DNA from: Cyclobacteriaceae bacterium
GTDB lineage: Bacteria > Bacteroidota > Bacteroidia > Cytophagales > Cyclobacteriaceae
Length of the DNA stretch: 64,000 bases
Assembly (NCBI GenBank): GCA_019694875.1
Contig: JAIBBC010000001.1
Span: 1,929,501 to 1,993,500 of the forward strand
Direction of reading: 5' to 3'
Part shown: piece after piece, positions 37,758 to 46,057 of the stretch
How positions within the stretch are numbered: the stretch's first letter is position 1
Layout of the letters: each line of letters starts with the position of its first letter
Program-made: the position numbers and the translations under genes
Notes under the pieces: generated by a model
Databases searched by the model: none
What the model was told of the DNA's origin: nothing
The model's input: the letters and a program-made list of their open reading frames with translations, nothing else

Positions 37758-38435
37758 TCAGAGGAGGTATTTTGGAACGTTAACTCCGTTTTTGAGCTTT
37801 GGGTCGGTAATCAAAGGCTTGCGTTCGAGCTTTAACGGAACAACGCCAGCCCAGATGTTCAGGTCGTAATCTTCATCGTCATCGTTCGGGCCGCCTGTGC
37901 GAATTTTTGCTGACGCTTCTTCGATTTTAAATTTCAGTACCATCGTTTTCTTCCATTCGCTGTCGTTCGGTTGACGGATGTCATCCCACCGGCCGGGTTG
38001 CATTTTGTTGGTGAAAACTTCCAGTGCTGTGTAAAGTTCCGGTTTATCGGTAACGAGTTCAGTATTGCTAAAGATAACCACCGACCGGTAGTTAACCGAG
38101 TGATGAAAAGCCGAGCGTGCCAGTACAAGACCATCGATATGTGTAACGCCAATCGATACCGGCAATTTCTTTTCCGCAAGCTCACGCATGTAAAAACTTC
38201 CGACCGAGCCGTGGATATACAGTAAATCACCTATCCTGCAAAAGCCGGTCGGGATTTGAAAAGGCTGGCCCTCGAGCACAAATGCAACGGTACAAACCAG
38301 TGCATCATCCAGGACAGCGTAAATCGTGTCTTTATCGTAAGAACCGCGTTTAGCCAGCCGGGTGATGGTCGTGCGATCAGTTTTTTGAAACTCAGCCACG
38401 GTGGAATCAGATAATGTGGTTCCAGCGATGTACAT
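37758..38435 (-). CDS. PNPOx-like FMN-binding split-barrel protein
   Basis: This 225-residue protein resembles pyridoxamine 5'-phosphate oxidase-like flavoproteins: an N-terminal LAKRGSYDKDTIYAVLDDAL, then VCTVAFVLEGQPFQIPTGFC, and a barrel strand set ending LYIHGSVGSFYMREL. It is closer to the large NimA/PNPOx-like group than to PdxH, so the substrate is unknown. It is the last of nine minus-strand genes and overlaps ilvE by 29 nt. An FMN enzyme near a PLP aminotransferase fits vitamin B6-linked metabolism, but that is inference. Confidence 0.82.
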   Translation of the reverse strand: MYIAGTTLSDSTVAEFQKTDRTTITRLAKRGSYDKDTIYAVLDDALVCTVAFVLEGQPFQIPTGFCRIGDLLYIHGSVGSFYMRELAEKKLPVSIGVTHIDGLVLARSAFHHSVNYRSVVIFSNTELVTDKPELYTALEVFTNKMQPGRWDDIRQPNDSEWKKTMVLKFKIEEASAKIRTGGPNDDDEDYDLNIWAGVVPLKLERKPLITDPKLKNGVNVPKYLL

Positions 38436-39474
38436 CAGCTTCTACGCCCGTACGAATGTCGTTCAGTTTTTTCTTCAGGCGCATCATCAGCGCTGAATCC
38501 GTAACAGCAGGCAAATGCAAATCTTTGCCGTTAATGTTTATCGTGGCAACCGGTGAAACAACAGCAGCCGTTCCCGCACCGAAAGCTTCGGTAAGGTTTC
38601 CATTTTGAATAGATTTTTCGATCTCATCAATACTCACTTTACGTTCTTCAACGGTAACGCCCATGTCTTTTGCAAGTTGTGAAAGTGTGTTGCGCGTTAC
38701 ACCGTCTAGAATAGACGAAGACAACTGAGGTGTTACAAGCTTACCGTCAATCACAAACATGATGTTCATGGCTCCGGATTCGTCAACGTACTTGTGTTCT
38801 TTCGCATCGGTCCAGATAACCTGATCGAAACCTTGTTCGCGGGCCAGATGAGTCGGGTAAAACGCCCCGCCATAGTTGCCGGCACATTTTGCAAAGCCCG
38901 TTCCGCCTTCAGCCGCACGAACATATTCCAGCTCTACTTTTAAGCGAACCGGTTTTGAAAAGTAAGGCCCGACAGGGCTCGTCATAATTACAAACAGATA
39001 TTGGTCGGAGACTTTAACACCAAGTTTATTTTCAGAAGCAAATACAACCGGGCGAATGTACAATGAGCAGCCTTCCGAACCGGGAACCCATTTCTCATCA
39101 CATTTCACAATCGCTTCCAGGCTTGACGTAAAAAGCTCTTCACTCATGCGCGGCATGCACATCCGGTCTAACGACTTCAGCATACGCTGATAGTGTCGCT
39201 GTACGCGGAAGATGTTGATCTTCCCGTCTTTCATCCGGAAAGCTTTCATTCCCTCGAAGATCGCCTGGCCGTAGTGGAGCGCAAGCATCGCGGGCGTCAT
39301 CGGCAAATTTCCGAACGGCATAATTTTCGGCTCGTGCCATTGACCATTATCATACTGGGCAACAAGCATGTGATCGGAAATGTAGGTGCCGAATCCCAGG
39401 TTGTCGAAATCAACTTCTTTCAGGCGTGAGTTTTTTGTTTGCTCAACAGCAATGGAAGCAGTAATTGTATTCAT
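38407..39474 (-). CDS. ilvE: Branched-chain amino acid aminotransferase-type enzyme
   Basis: The 355-residue protein is a fold-type IV PLP aminotransferase of the BCAT2-like clade: an N-terminal LGFGTYISDHMLVAQY, the ALHYGQAIFEGMKAFR motif, GCSLYIRPVVFASENK, the PLP lysine K196 in AKCAGNYGG, and SSILDGVTRNTLSQLA. It transaminates Leu, Ile and Val with 2-oxoglutarate. It overlaps the DinB gene by 4 nt (ATGA) and the PNPOx-like gene by 29 nt, in a nine-gene train. An EamA exporter upstream could be linked to amino acids. Confidence 0.92.
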   Translation of the reverse strand: MNTITASIAVEQTKNSRLKEVDFDNLGFGTYISDHMLVAQYDNGQWHEPKIMPFGNLPMTPAMLALHYGQAIFEGMKAFRMKDGKINIFRVQRHYQRMLKSLDRMCMPRMSEELFTSSLEAIVKCDEKWVPGSEGCSLYIRPVVFASENKLGVKVSDQYLFVIMTSPVGPYFSKPVRLKVELEYVRAAEGGTGFAKCAGNYGGAFYPTHLAREQGFDQVIWTDAKEHKYVDESGAMNIMFVIDGKLVTPQLSSSILDGVTRNTLSQLAKDMGVTVEERKVSIDEIEKSIQNGNLTEAFGAGTAAVVSPVATININGKDLHLPAVTDSALMMRLKKKLNDIRTGVEADVHRWNHII

Positions 39475-39986
39475 AGGAGGGAAGTTTTGCTCAAGATAGA
39501 AATAATTTCATTGATGCGAACGAGATGATGGTCGTCATGCTCGGCATCAAACCATGATAAGTCAACCGGTGTCATCTGCAAATTCAGACGCGGATGCAAT
39601 GATGACTTTAACAGATCATCTTCCGGAGTGGTTTTGTATTTCAACAGATTTTCCCTGCGGGTCCGTTTGAAATACTCAAGTACATGCTCAACCGGCCACG
39701 GGTTGTAATCTTTCGGTTCAAACACAGCAGGTGAAAGTTTTTCGGCACCCGTCAGCATTTCATCAATCCGTTTGTTGGCTATTTCATCGACTTCCGCCAG
39801 GTGACCGATGTTTTGCTTTACCGACCACTTTCCATCAGGCTTTGCCGAAAGAACTTCATCGGGGATGTTGTGCAGCTTGATTTCAAGCCGGAAGATCGTT
39901 CCCTCCAGACGTTCGAGATAAAATGGCAACATTCCGGCCGGAAGGCCAAACGTAAACTTGCGCTCAAACCATTCTGTTCGTTTCAT
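39471..39986 (-). CDS. DinB-family protein
   Basis: The 171-residue protein has a DinB four-helix fold: the metal-site His in KQNIGHLAEVDEIANKRI and the C-terminal EHDDHHLVRINEIISI. DinB-like proteins are often metal-dependent thiol transferases or stress-induced proteins of unknown role. The frame is open 26 codons upstream, but the start at 39986 overlaps the GNAT gene by 4 nt (ATGA), as at other junctions of this operon. Confidence 0.8.
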   Translation of the reverse strand: MKRTEWFERKFTFGLPAGMLPFYLERLEGTIFRLEIKLHNIPDEVLSAKPDGKWSVKQNIGHLAEVDEIANKRIDEMLTGAEKLSPAVFEPKDYNPWPVEHVLEYFKRTRRENLLKYKTTPEDDLLKSSLHPRLNLQMTPVDLSWFDAEHDDHHLVRINEIISILSKTSLL

Positions 39987-40486
39987 GAGGTCACACGTTT
40001 TCCTACAATGATCAGGCTGCGCTCCACGCCATCCAATACGGCTACATTCGGGAACAAGGCCCATTGCTCAAACCCAAAACTTTTGAACAGCTTTAAGCTC
40101 GGTTCGTTGTGCGCAAAAATGTATCCCAGCAGGGATTTAACTCCCAGTGCAGGTGCCTGATCGATAATCGTTTTCAAGATTTCTTTTCCGTACCCTTTTC
40201 CGCGTGCGGATTCATCAAGATAGATGCTAACCTCAGCGGTTTGATTGTATGCAGGGCGACCGTAAAAAGATTCAAGACTTACCCAACCAATAATTTTATC
40301 GTTGGCCGACACGATGTACAATGGACGCTTTTGCGGATTATGATTATTGAACCACGCGCGTCTGCTGTCGACAGAAACGGGCTCGGTATCTGCAGTAACC
40401 ATCCTCCCCGGAATAACCGAATTATAGATCGCCACGATGGCGGGTAAATCCTGTTCCGTTGCGTGTCTGAAAACCAATGCAGCCAT
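39983..40486 (-). CDS. GNAT acetyltransferase, phosphinothricin-type
   Basis: The 167-residue protein starts MAALVFRHATEQDLPAIVAI and has the acetyl-CoA binding motif region YLDESARGKGYGKEILKTII, followed by GVKSLLGYIFAHNEPSLKLF and KSFGFEQWALFP. This order and the NxPSxxLFxxxGF ending are typical of phosphinothricin/methionine-sulfoximine N-acetyltransferases. The start is chosen at 40486, where TAATG overlaps the stop of the preceding gene by 1 nt. Second of three GNAT proteins in the operon to be read toward ilvE. Substrate unknown. Confidence 0.85.
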   Translation of the reverse strand: MAALVFRHATEQDLPAIVAIYNSVIPGRMVTADTEPVSVDSRRAWFNNHNPQKRPLYIVSANDKIIGWVSLESFYGRPAYNQTAEVSIYLDESARGKGYGKEILKTIIDQAPALGVKSLLGYIFAHNEPSLKLFKSFGFEQWALFPNVAVLDGVERSLIIVGKRVTS

Positions 40487-41007
40487 TATAAATTCTTTTT
40501 TAACAGATAATCGGTTTGCGGATCGTTGCCAACCATAAACACATGTGAGCTGAACTTTTCGAAGCCGAAGTTCTTGTAGAAGCCCTGCGCATGCAGGTTG
40601 TGCTCCCAAACGCCCAGCCAGATAATTTCATAACCTTTTGCCTTCGCTTCATTCAGGCAATGGTTCATCAACGCCTTGCCAATGCCCCGCCCGATATATT
40701 TGTTCAGCGCATATAAGCGATGCAACTCAAGCAGGTTCTTTCCCGGAAATTGATCGTTTACTTCGGTCGACCTGCGTATCCGCGCATAGCCAGCGGGCTC
40801 ACCATGACTGTACGCGATGTAGAAAATGCTTCCCGGCTCAGAAAGATCTTTAGCAAGCTGATCTTCCGTAAAAGCTTCATCGATGTATGTTTTAAAATCG
40901 TCAGGGTTATTATCTTTTTCAAACGCTTCGCAAAACGACTGCAATCCAATCCGCGTAAGCAAGGCGGCATCGGAAACATTGGCCTGACGGATAACGAGAT
41001 CGCTCAT
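40486..41007 (-). CDS. GNAT family N-acetyltransferase
   Basis: The 173-residue protein has the GNAT fold: start MSDLVIRQANVSDAALLTRI, then the acetyl-CoA loop RLYALNKYIGRGIGKALMNH and the C-terminal WEHNLHAQGFYKNFGFEKFS. Substrate is unknown; the family often acetylates small amines or protein N-termini. Start ATG 41007 lies 4 nt after the stop of the OsmC gene. Its stop overlaps the next gene by 1 nt. Confidence 0.85.
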   Translation of the reverse strand: MSDLVIRQANVSDAALLTRIGLQSFCEAFEKDNNPDDFKTYIDEAFTEDQLAKDLSEPGSIFYIAYSHGEPAGYARIRRSTEVNDQFPGKNLLELHRLYALNKYIGRGIGKALMNHCLNEAKAKGYEIIWLGVWEHNLHAQGFYKNFGFEKFSSHVFMVGNDPQTDYLLKKNL

Positions 41008-41011
41008 GGTT

Positions 41012-41476
41012 TTAGACAACCGCTGTTGGATGATGATGAACCGGAAAGTTAACCGATCGGGCAATAAAGCACAATTTATTCGCCTCGTGATGAAGTGCAT
41101 TTGCTTTTGCAATCATGTTTTCGTGCTGAACAGTTACAACCGGGTTAAGTGTAGCCTCGGTGAACTGCCCGCTTCCATCACTCTCTTCCGCCATGATAGC
41201 GGTGGCTTGATCCACGTAGTTGGTAACCACAACTCCGTTCACAGCGCATAGATGCAGGTACCAAAGCATGTGGCAAGATGAAATTGCATCAAGCAGTAAA
41301 TCTTCCGGACTGTAGCGCGATTTGTCGCCACGAAAGGAAGGATCCGATGAACCTTCTATGTCTTTTTTCCCTTCAGCAGAGATCACATGATCGCGGCTAT
41401 AAGCTTTGTAGCCCGAAGTTCCCGTTCCCTGATTGCCCGTCCAGGTGATGGTTGCCCGGTAGTGATGTTGTTTCAT
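41012..41476 (-). CDS. OsmC-family peroxiredoxin
   Basis: The 154-residue protein is OsmC-like: C68 in DAISSCHMLWYLHLC and C136 in EANKLCFIARSVNFPV match the two redox Cys of OsmC/Ohr, which reduce organic hydroperoxides. A third Cys, C77, is nearby. The N-terminal YRATITWTGNQGTGTSGYKA and central KSRYSPEDLLLDAI also match. It overlaps the preceding GNAT gene by 4 nt (ATGA). Presence in an operon with a DHCW cupin and GNAT genes suggests a stress or detoxification role. Confidence 0.88.
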   Translation of the reverse strand: MKQHHYRATITWTGNQGTGTSGYKAYSRDHVISAEGKKDIEGSSDPSFRGDKSRYSPEDLLLDAISSCHMLWYLHLCAVNGVVVTNYVDQATAIMAEESDGSGQFTEATLNPVVTVQHENMIAKANALHHEANKLCFIARSVNFPVHHHPTAVV

Positions 41477-41931
41477 GATAGTGGCAATTCCATTTTTATA
41501 TTACCGCGTGCATACAGCCCGTCATTGTGGATTTCGATAAAGCCCAGCTTGCGATAAAGAGCAATGGCCGGCACCTGACGCGTATTGGAATATAAAATAA
41601 TTCTGGATGCGCCCAGCGCTTTCGACTTTTCGATTGCTGCTTCTGCCAATGCTTGCCCGATTTTTAGCCCGCGGAATTTTTTGTCGACCGCCATTTTGGT
41701 GAATTCAAAAACACCCGGTTCCAGGTAACGAAGGCCAACCGTACCGGCAATCTCATGATTAACAGTTGCCATCAGGATGGCTCCGCCCGGTGCCAGAATA
41801 TATTGATCGGGATTCCTGAGCACGTTGATGTCGAGCGGTTCGAGCGTGAAGAATTCCTCGATCCACTCGCGGTTAAATTTTTCAAACCAGGGCTGGTGTT
41901 CAGGTTTGTAATCAACAATTGTGAGTTCCAT
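41473..41931 (-). CDS. GNAT family N-acetyltransferase
   Basis: The 152-residue protein has the GNAT core: MAVDKKFRGLKIGQALAEAA for acetyl-CoA binding and GASRIILYSNTRQVPAIALY with RKLGFIEIHND at the C-terminus. An ATG at 41940 (MDVMEL) is also possible, but ATG 41931 gives a TAATG overlap with the upstream cupin gene and matches the overlap style of this operon. Substrate unknown. Confidence 0.85.
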   Translation of the reverse strand: MELTIVDYKPEHQPWFEKFNREWIEEFFTLEPLDINVLRNPDQYILAPGGAILMATVNHEIAGTVGLRYLEPGVFEFTKMAVDKKFRGLKIGQALAEAAIEKSKALGASRIILYSNTRQVPAIALYRKLGFIEIHNDGLYARGNIKMELPLS

Positions 41932-42314
41932 TACATCCATATTCCTCGTTTCGTTTTTTTCTTTTCGGATTGAAGAAATCCGCCATCGACAATAAAAAGT
42001 TTTGCACCGGTTTGCGTGAAGCTGCGATGCGAACTGGCATCGTCTGACACCTGATAGCTCATTCCTTTCTTCAGCAGAAAGGTCTCTCCGGATTGTAATT
42101 CGGTAAACAGTTCACCCTCCAGGCAAAAAAGAATGTGCCCTTTTGTACACCAATGATCGGCTTTATAGCCGGCAGAGTAATCAACCATGCGCACGCGAAG
42201 GTCGCCCCACTGCATCGTGCGCCAGCGCGCAACACCGGTTTCACCTGCGTGCCGCGTTTCATTCATGCGGGACCAATCAGTCGTGTTAAAATTAATCAGG
42301 CCATGCATGCTCAT
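41931..42314 (-). CDS. DHCW-motif cupin protein
   Basis: This 127-residue protein has a single cupin barrel with the motif YKADHWCTKGHILFCLEGEL, close to the Asp-His-Trp-Cys signature that names DHCW-motif cupins, a group common in Bacteroidota. His residues there could bind a metal. Role unknown. The frame is open seven codons upstream, but ATG 42314 makes an ATGA overlap with the end of the EamA gene. Confidence 0.85.
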   Translation of the reverse strand: MSMHGLINFNTTDWSRMNETRHAGETGVARWRTMQWGDLRVRMVDYSAGYKADHWCTKGHILFCLEGELFTELQSGETFLLKKGMSYQVSDDASSHRSFTQTGAKLFIVDGGFLQSEKKKTKRGIWM

Positions 42315-43231
42315 TTGCTGAACTGGGCTTTCCATAAATTCCTGAGCTGGTACCCGCGATTCACAACATAAATTCCGGCTACGGTAATGAGTATCGCAAT
42401 GCCCATCCGTACAGTAAGTTTTTCATCCAGCACCATCCAGCCGAGTAATACCGCTACCAACGGGTTGATGTACGCATACATCGATACGATAGTCATGGGC
42501 AGCTTGCGCAGGGCGTATGAATAACACGCGTATGCTACGATCGATCCAAATATAATCAGGTAAAGCATGGACCAGCCAGCTTCGGGCGACCAGCTTACAT
42601 TGCTTAAATCATCGAACAGCAAGCTGGCAGGGAACATGAATACGCCCCCGAAAAACATCTGCAGACCTGCATTCAGGAATGGGTTTGTATTGGCGTTGTG
42701 CTTTTTGATCCAAATGCTTCCACTTGCCCAGCTTACCACAGCGCCAAAGGTGGTGATGATGCCGAGCGTATAACCGGGCGTTGAAAAATCGCTGAGGTGT
42801 TCACCGAAGATCATGATGATGCCCGTCAGGCCAAGCGCCACGCCTGCAATGATCGGGAAGTTGGGTTTCTCTTCGCGGTTAACGGAAACATTGATCAGAA
42901 TTACCACAAGCGGCATCAGCGAACAGATTATGGCCGCGATGCTGCTGGGGATGTGCATCTCGCCCCAGGCCACAAGGCCGTTTCCAAGCGTTATCAGAAA
43001 GAAACCTCCGACAGCCTGTTTGATAATTTGATCGAGTGGCGGAAATTTTACCTTTGAAACGGCAAGCATGAACCCTGTGAGAATAATACCGGCAATGGTC
43101 TGCCGGATTCCGGAAAACAAAAAAGGCGGAAAATGCAAAACAGCAATTCGCAGCGCGAGGTAGGTGGTACCCCAAATCAGGCATACGGCTGCCAGCGCGA
43201 AGTAAGGAAGATAAGGATTGCGGCTGCTCAT
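42311..43231 (-). CDS. EamA-family (DMT) transporter
   Basis: The 306-residue protein has ten hydrophobic segments and two EamA repeats. The first begins YFALAAVCLIWGTTYLALRI and includes FLFSGIRQTIAGIILTGFML; the second includes FGAVVSWASGSIWIKKH and AYACYSYALRKLPMTIVSMY with YINPLVAVLLGWMVLDEKLT. These drug/metabolite transporters usually export amino acids, metabolites or drugs. It is the first gene of the nine-gene train. An ATG at 43255 is also in frame. The upstream region (43256-43438) has a likely operator. Confidence 0.88.
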   Translation of the reverse strand: MSSRNPYLPYFALAAVCLIWGTTYLALRIAVLHFPPFLFSGIRQTIAGIILTGFMLAVSKVKFPPLDQIIKQAVGGFFLITLGNGLVAWGEMHIPSSIAAIICSLMPLVVILINVSVNREEKPNFPIIAGVALGLTGIIMIFGEHLSDFSTPGYTLGIITTFGAVVSWASGSIWIKKHNANTNPFLNAGLQMFFGGVFMFPASLLFDDLSNVSWSPEAGWSMLYLIIFGSIVAYACYSYALRKLPMTIVSMYAYINPLVAVLLGWMVLDEKLTVRMGIAILITVAGIYVVNRGYQLRNLWKAQFSK

Positions 43232-43277
43232 GAAATCAAAGGGTTTGCTTAGCAAAGTTTCCTGTTAATACGTATAA

Positions 43278-43318
43278 AAAACAGTTTCAGTTTTATGTAT
43301 TTTGACCATATCAGTTAA
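43278..43318 (+). promoter_or_regulatory. Candidate MocR operator (copy A)
   Basis: This 41-bp stretch aligns without gaps to 53141-53181 upstream of the MocR gene, with 31 of 41 bases equal. The strongest blocks are AAAACAGTT (43278-43286) and TTTTGACCATATCAGTTAA (43300-43318). Two CAGTT half-sites lie 30 bp apart on the same strand. GTATTTTG at 43297-43304 lies where the MocR copy has TAATTTTG. It is 46 nt before the chosen EamA start and 120 nt before the cyclase start. Confidence 0.6.
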
Positions 43319-43438
43319 ACATAATTTTTTCCGAACCGGTATGCTTTAATTTTCGTTAACGATCCAGGCTTTCATGCGGTGCCTGTAGACTAAACACCGC
43401 TGTTTTCCGTCATTTGAAATGAACATAACCCCTGACAT

Positions 43439-44728
43439 TTGAAGAGACGTTCTACTATTTTTTATCCTGAGTTTGAAAAAGAGATTGCCCGGAGCGAATA
43501 CCAGCGCACGCAGCTGATCATTGGCTTGTTCCTGATCGCGTTCATCGCCATCAATACGAATTATTTTTTCCTCGATGACAAGGTAACGGCCCTCTACGGG
43601 GGTGCGGAGAACTATTTTTTTGTGGTGGGATGGCTTACCGTATTTATCCTGTATGAGGTTATTATCCTGCGCGTCATTGCTTTTCTGCGCAAGCGGTATC
43701 ACCGCGTCCGGGAAACCTTCCGCTTCATCCATACGCTAATTGAAATTTCCCTGCCGAGTGTGCTGATGCTGTATATGGTCGATATCAAGCATCAGTTGCT
43801 GTTTATCGACTCTCCGATTTTCCTGATGTATTTCATGTTCATCATCATTTCGGTGCTGCATCTTGATTTCCGGCTGAGTTTCCTTACCGGTCTGCTTGCT
43901 GCTGCGGAGTATGCGGTAATCATCTATTACGGCCATCAGCTCGACACGCAAGCCGAAACCTATCTTTCTCTTTTGCCGGAAAACAGTTTCTATTTGCGTT
44001 GTGTAGTGCTTGTGTTAAGCGGCATGGCAGCCGGGTATGTTGCTCAGCAGGTAAAAAAACGAATATATATGTCGTACGACCTGCAACGGGCCAAGAGCGA
44101 TATGGAAGTGTTGTTTGGCCAGCAGGTTTCGCGGGAAGTTTTTACAGCGCTTGTCCGCGAGCAGGGCAAGGCGAAGAAACAGGAGGCCACCGTGCTTGCA
44201 CTCGACATCCGCAACTTTACACCTTTTGCGGAGACACATTCGCCTGATGAAATCATGGACTATCAGAATAAAATCTTCGGTCCGATCATCGACATCATCA
44301 ATCAGCATCAGGGAATTGTTAACCAGATTTTGGGCGATGGCATTATGGCAACGTTCGGAACACCGGTTGAGAATCCGCTTCACGCGGATATGGCCTTTGA
44401 AGCCGCGCTGCAAATCCTGCGCAAGGTGAACAAGCTTTGCGAAGAAGGCGTGATTCCGTTAACCAAGCTGGGCATGGGAGTTCATACCGGTGACGTGATT
44501 ACAGGGAACATCGGAAACGAAAGCCGGAAGCAATACTCCATCAGCGGCTCCGCAGTAATCATTGCCTTCCGCGTAGAGCAATTGAATAAACAGTTTCAAT
44601 CGGAATTATTGATTACCGATGCGGTGAAAAGCCGGATCACGGCCGGCAGAGTGCAGATGAGTTCATTAGGCAAGCAGCCCATGAAAGGTTTCGGTACCGA
44701 GGTGGAAATCTACAAAGTGGAGGCTTAA
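43439..44728 (+). CDS. Membrane class III nucleotide cyclase
   Basis: The 429-residue protein has about five to six membrane helices (residues 26-205) and a C-terminal class III cyclase domain (about 245-425). The two metal-binding Asp, D256 (LALDIRNFTPF) and D300 (ILGDGIMATFG), and R378 are kept. The base-selection Lys, Asp and the transition-state Asn of adenylate cyclases are replaced by Q296, S367 and I374. The product nucleotide is therefore uncertain. Start is TTG 43439. It shares the TTAA palindrome with the convergent HD-PycTM-like gene, a possible effector. Confidence 0.85.
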   Translation: MKRRSTIFYPEFEKEIARSEYQRTQLIIGLFLIAFIAINTNYFFLDDKVTALYGGAENYFFVVGWLTVFILYEVIILRVIAFLRKRYHRVRETFRFIHTLIEISLPSVLMLYMVDIKHQLLFIDSPIFLMYFMFIIISVLHLDFRLSFLTGLLAAAEYAVIIYYGHQLDTQAETYLSLLPENSFYLRCVVLVLSGMAAGYVAQQVKKRIYMSYDLQRAKSDMEVLFGQQVSREVFTALVREQGKAKKQEATVLALDIRNFTPFAETHSPDEIMDYQNKIFGPIIDIINQHQGIVNQILGDGIMATFGTPVENPLHADMAFEAALQILRKVNKLCEEGVIPLTKLGMGVHTGDVITGNIGNESRKQYSISGSAVIIAFRVEQLNKQFQSELLITDAVKSRITAGRVQMSSLGKQPMKGFGTEVEIYKVEA

Positions 44729-45936
44729 AGCTTGCCTGACGGATAGTAATACATCAGCAATGCGATGGTAAAGCCGATGATGGATGCAACAAAGCCGAAC
44801 ATAAAGATGCTGTACGACCAGCGCAGCAGTTTATATTTTCTCGCCAGCACACGCCCGTTAAAATAAATGTCCTTGATCAGACTTCCGTATAGGTAGTCGG
44901 CATCCTTCATCATTTCGCGCATGCCCCAGTCGTAATTGTTGAGTTCCATGCCGTGAAAGTTTCCGAAGAACAACAGGTTGGTGCGCTTTTCTTTAATGTC
45001 TTCGCGTGTAAATTTTCCGGAAGAAATATTCGGACGCGTAGCCAGGATTGCAAACACAATGGTAATCAAACAGGTAGCCACCAGCATCAGTGTTGGGATC
45101 AGCAGGTTGGGAAATTCTTCCAGCTTGCGGAATAAAACTGAAATCACCACCGAAAGAATAATCGAGTTAATCGAAATCATGATATTCGATTTGGTATCGG
45201 CCATGCCGCTGAGGGTGATATGATTCTCCGATGTTACGCGGAACATGGTTTCAATGCCACGGTCGGGATTTAATTTCTTATCGAGCTTTTTCTGAAGCTT
45301 GCCGAGTTCTTTTTCGAGGTCTTTTACATAACTCTCGTCAACCTTCGGGTTAAGCATCTTCTTAAGCTTTTTGATGTTTTTCTTTTTCCGTTCTTCCAGC
45401 ACCTGACGCCCATACAGCGTGAAGTAGCTGTGATTCTTTAAAAATTTGAGATTGTATTCGTTCCATTCTTTGTCGCTCTCGAACCTGATGTTTTTAAAAG
45501 TTTCAATTTCGGAGCGAATCTGTTGAGCGCATTCAAAAATATCTTTCTTCGATAAGTGATAGAGGTCGGCATCGCACAGTACTTGTTCGGCCAGGTTCTG
45601 GGGATTCTGCGGCATGCGGGTGGCAGCAATCAGATTTTGAACCTTTTTAACTTTTTCAGCTGATGCACCCCAGCCTTCCAGCAGTGCAGTAGCCGTTTTA
45701 GCGGAGCGTTCTTCGTGGTGCTCACGGTCTTTTTCGTACCCGATGTCGTGCAACCAGGCGGCTATAATTACGTTCTCAAGGTCATCGTTGGAAAGGCTGC
45801 TTTGCTTACCGATTTCTTCGGCTGCATCTGCTACTGCGGTGGTGTGTTTGAGGTTGTGATACGTAAAAGTCTCCGGGAGTTTCCGGAGTACATCCTCAGC
45901 ATAAGCCCTTGATTTGCGGATTAATTCAGTTTCCAT
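44725..45936 (-). CDS. HD phosphohydrolase fused to a Pycsar-effector (PycTM)-like domain
   Basis: The 403-residue protein has an N-terminal HD domain: H31 (YHNLKHT), H63-D64 (WLHDIGY) and D122/D124 (VLCDADLYHL), a set that binds metal and hydrolyses phosphoesters. A basic coiled coil (about 176-222) follows. The C-terminal part (about 228-400) has three TM helices (NIMISINSIILSVVISVLF; TLMLVATCLITIVFAIL; IFMFGFVASIIGFTIALLMY) in the DUF5706/PycTM arrangement. PycTM effectors act in Pycsar anti-phage systems. Its stop interlocks with the convergent cyclase gene. Assignment rests on architecture and recall. Confidence 0.82.
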   Translation of the reverse strand: METELIRKSRAYAEDVLRKLPETFTYHNLKHTTAVADAAEEIGKQSSLSNDDLENVIIAAWLHDIGYEKDREHHEERSAKTATALLEGWGASAEKVKKVQNLIAATRMPQNPQNLAEQVLCDADLYHLSKKDIFECAQQIRSEIETFKNIRFESDKEWNEYNLKFLKNHSYFTLYGRQVLEERKKKNIKKLKKMLNPKVDESYVKDLEKELGKLQKKLDKKLNPDRGIETMFRVTSENHITLSGMADTKSNIMISINSIILSVVISVLFRKLEEFPNLLIPTLMLVATCLITIVFAILATRPNISSGKFTREDIKEKRTNLLFFGNFHGMELNNYDWGMREMMKDADYLYGSLIKDIYFNGRVLARKYKLLRWSYSIFMFGFVASIIGFTIALLMYYYPSGKL

Positions 45937-46057
45937 CGCTGGTTGAGAAGTTAAATATCAAAAATTGACTCGAATTAAACTATCCCGTATAGGAACAGGT
46001 TTTTAATCCGGTTTGTTCACTAAGGCAAATTCAGTTGCACCCTCTATCTTTAGCACC

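Noticed and set aside
43297-43304. GTATTTTG as a full Bacteroidota promoter for the cyclase
   Set aside because: The match to TAnnTTTG is incomplete, there is no TTG at 19 nt upstream, and the start would leave a leader of about 130 nt. Kept only as part of the operator.
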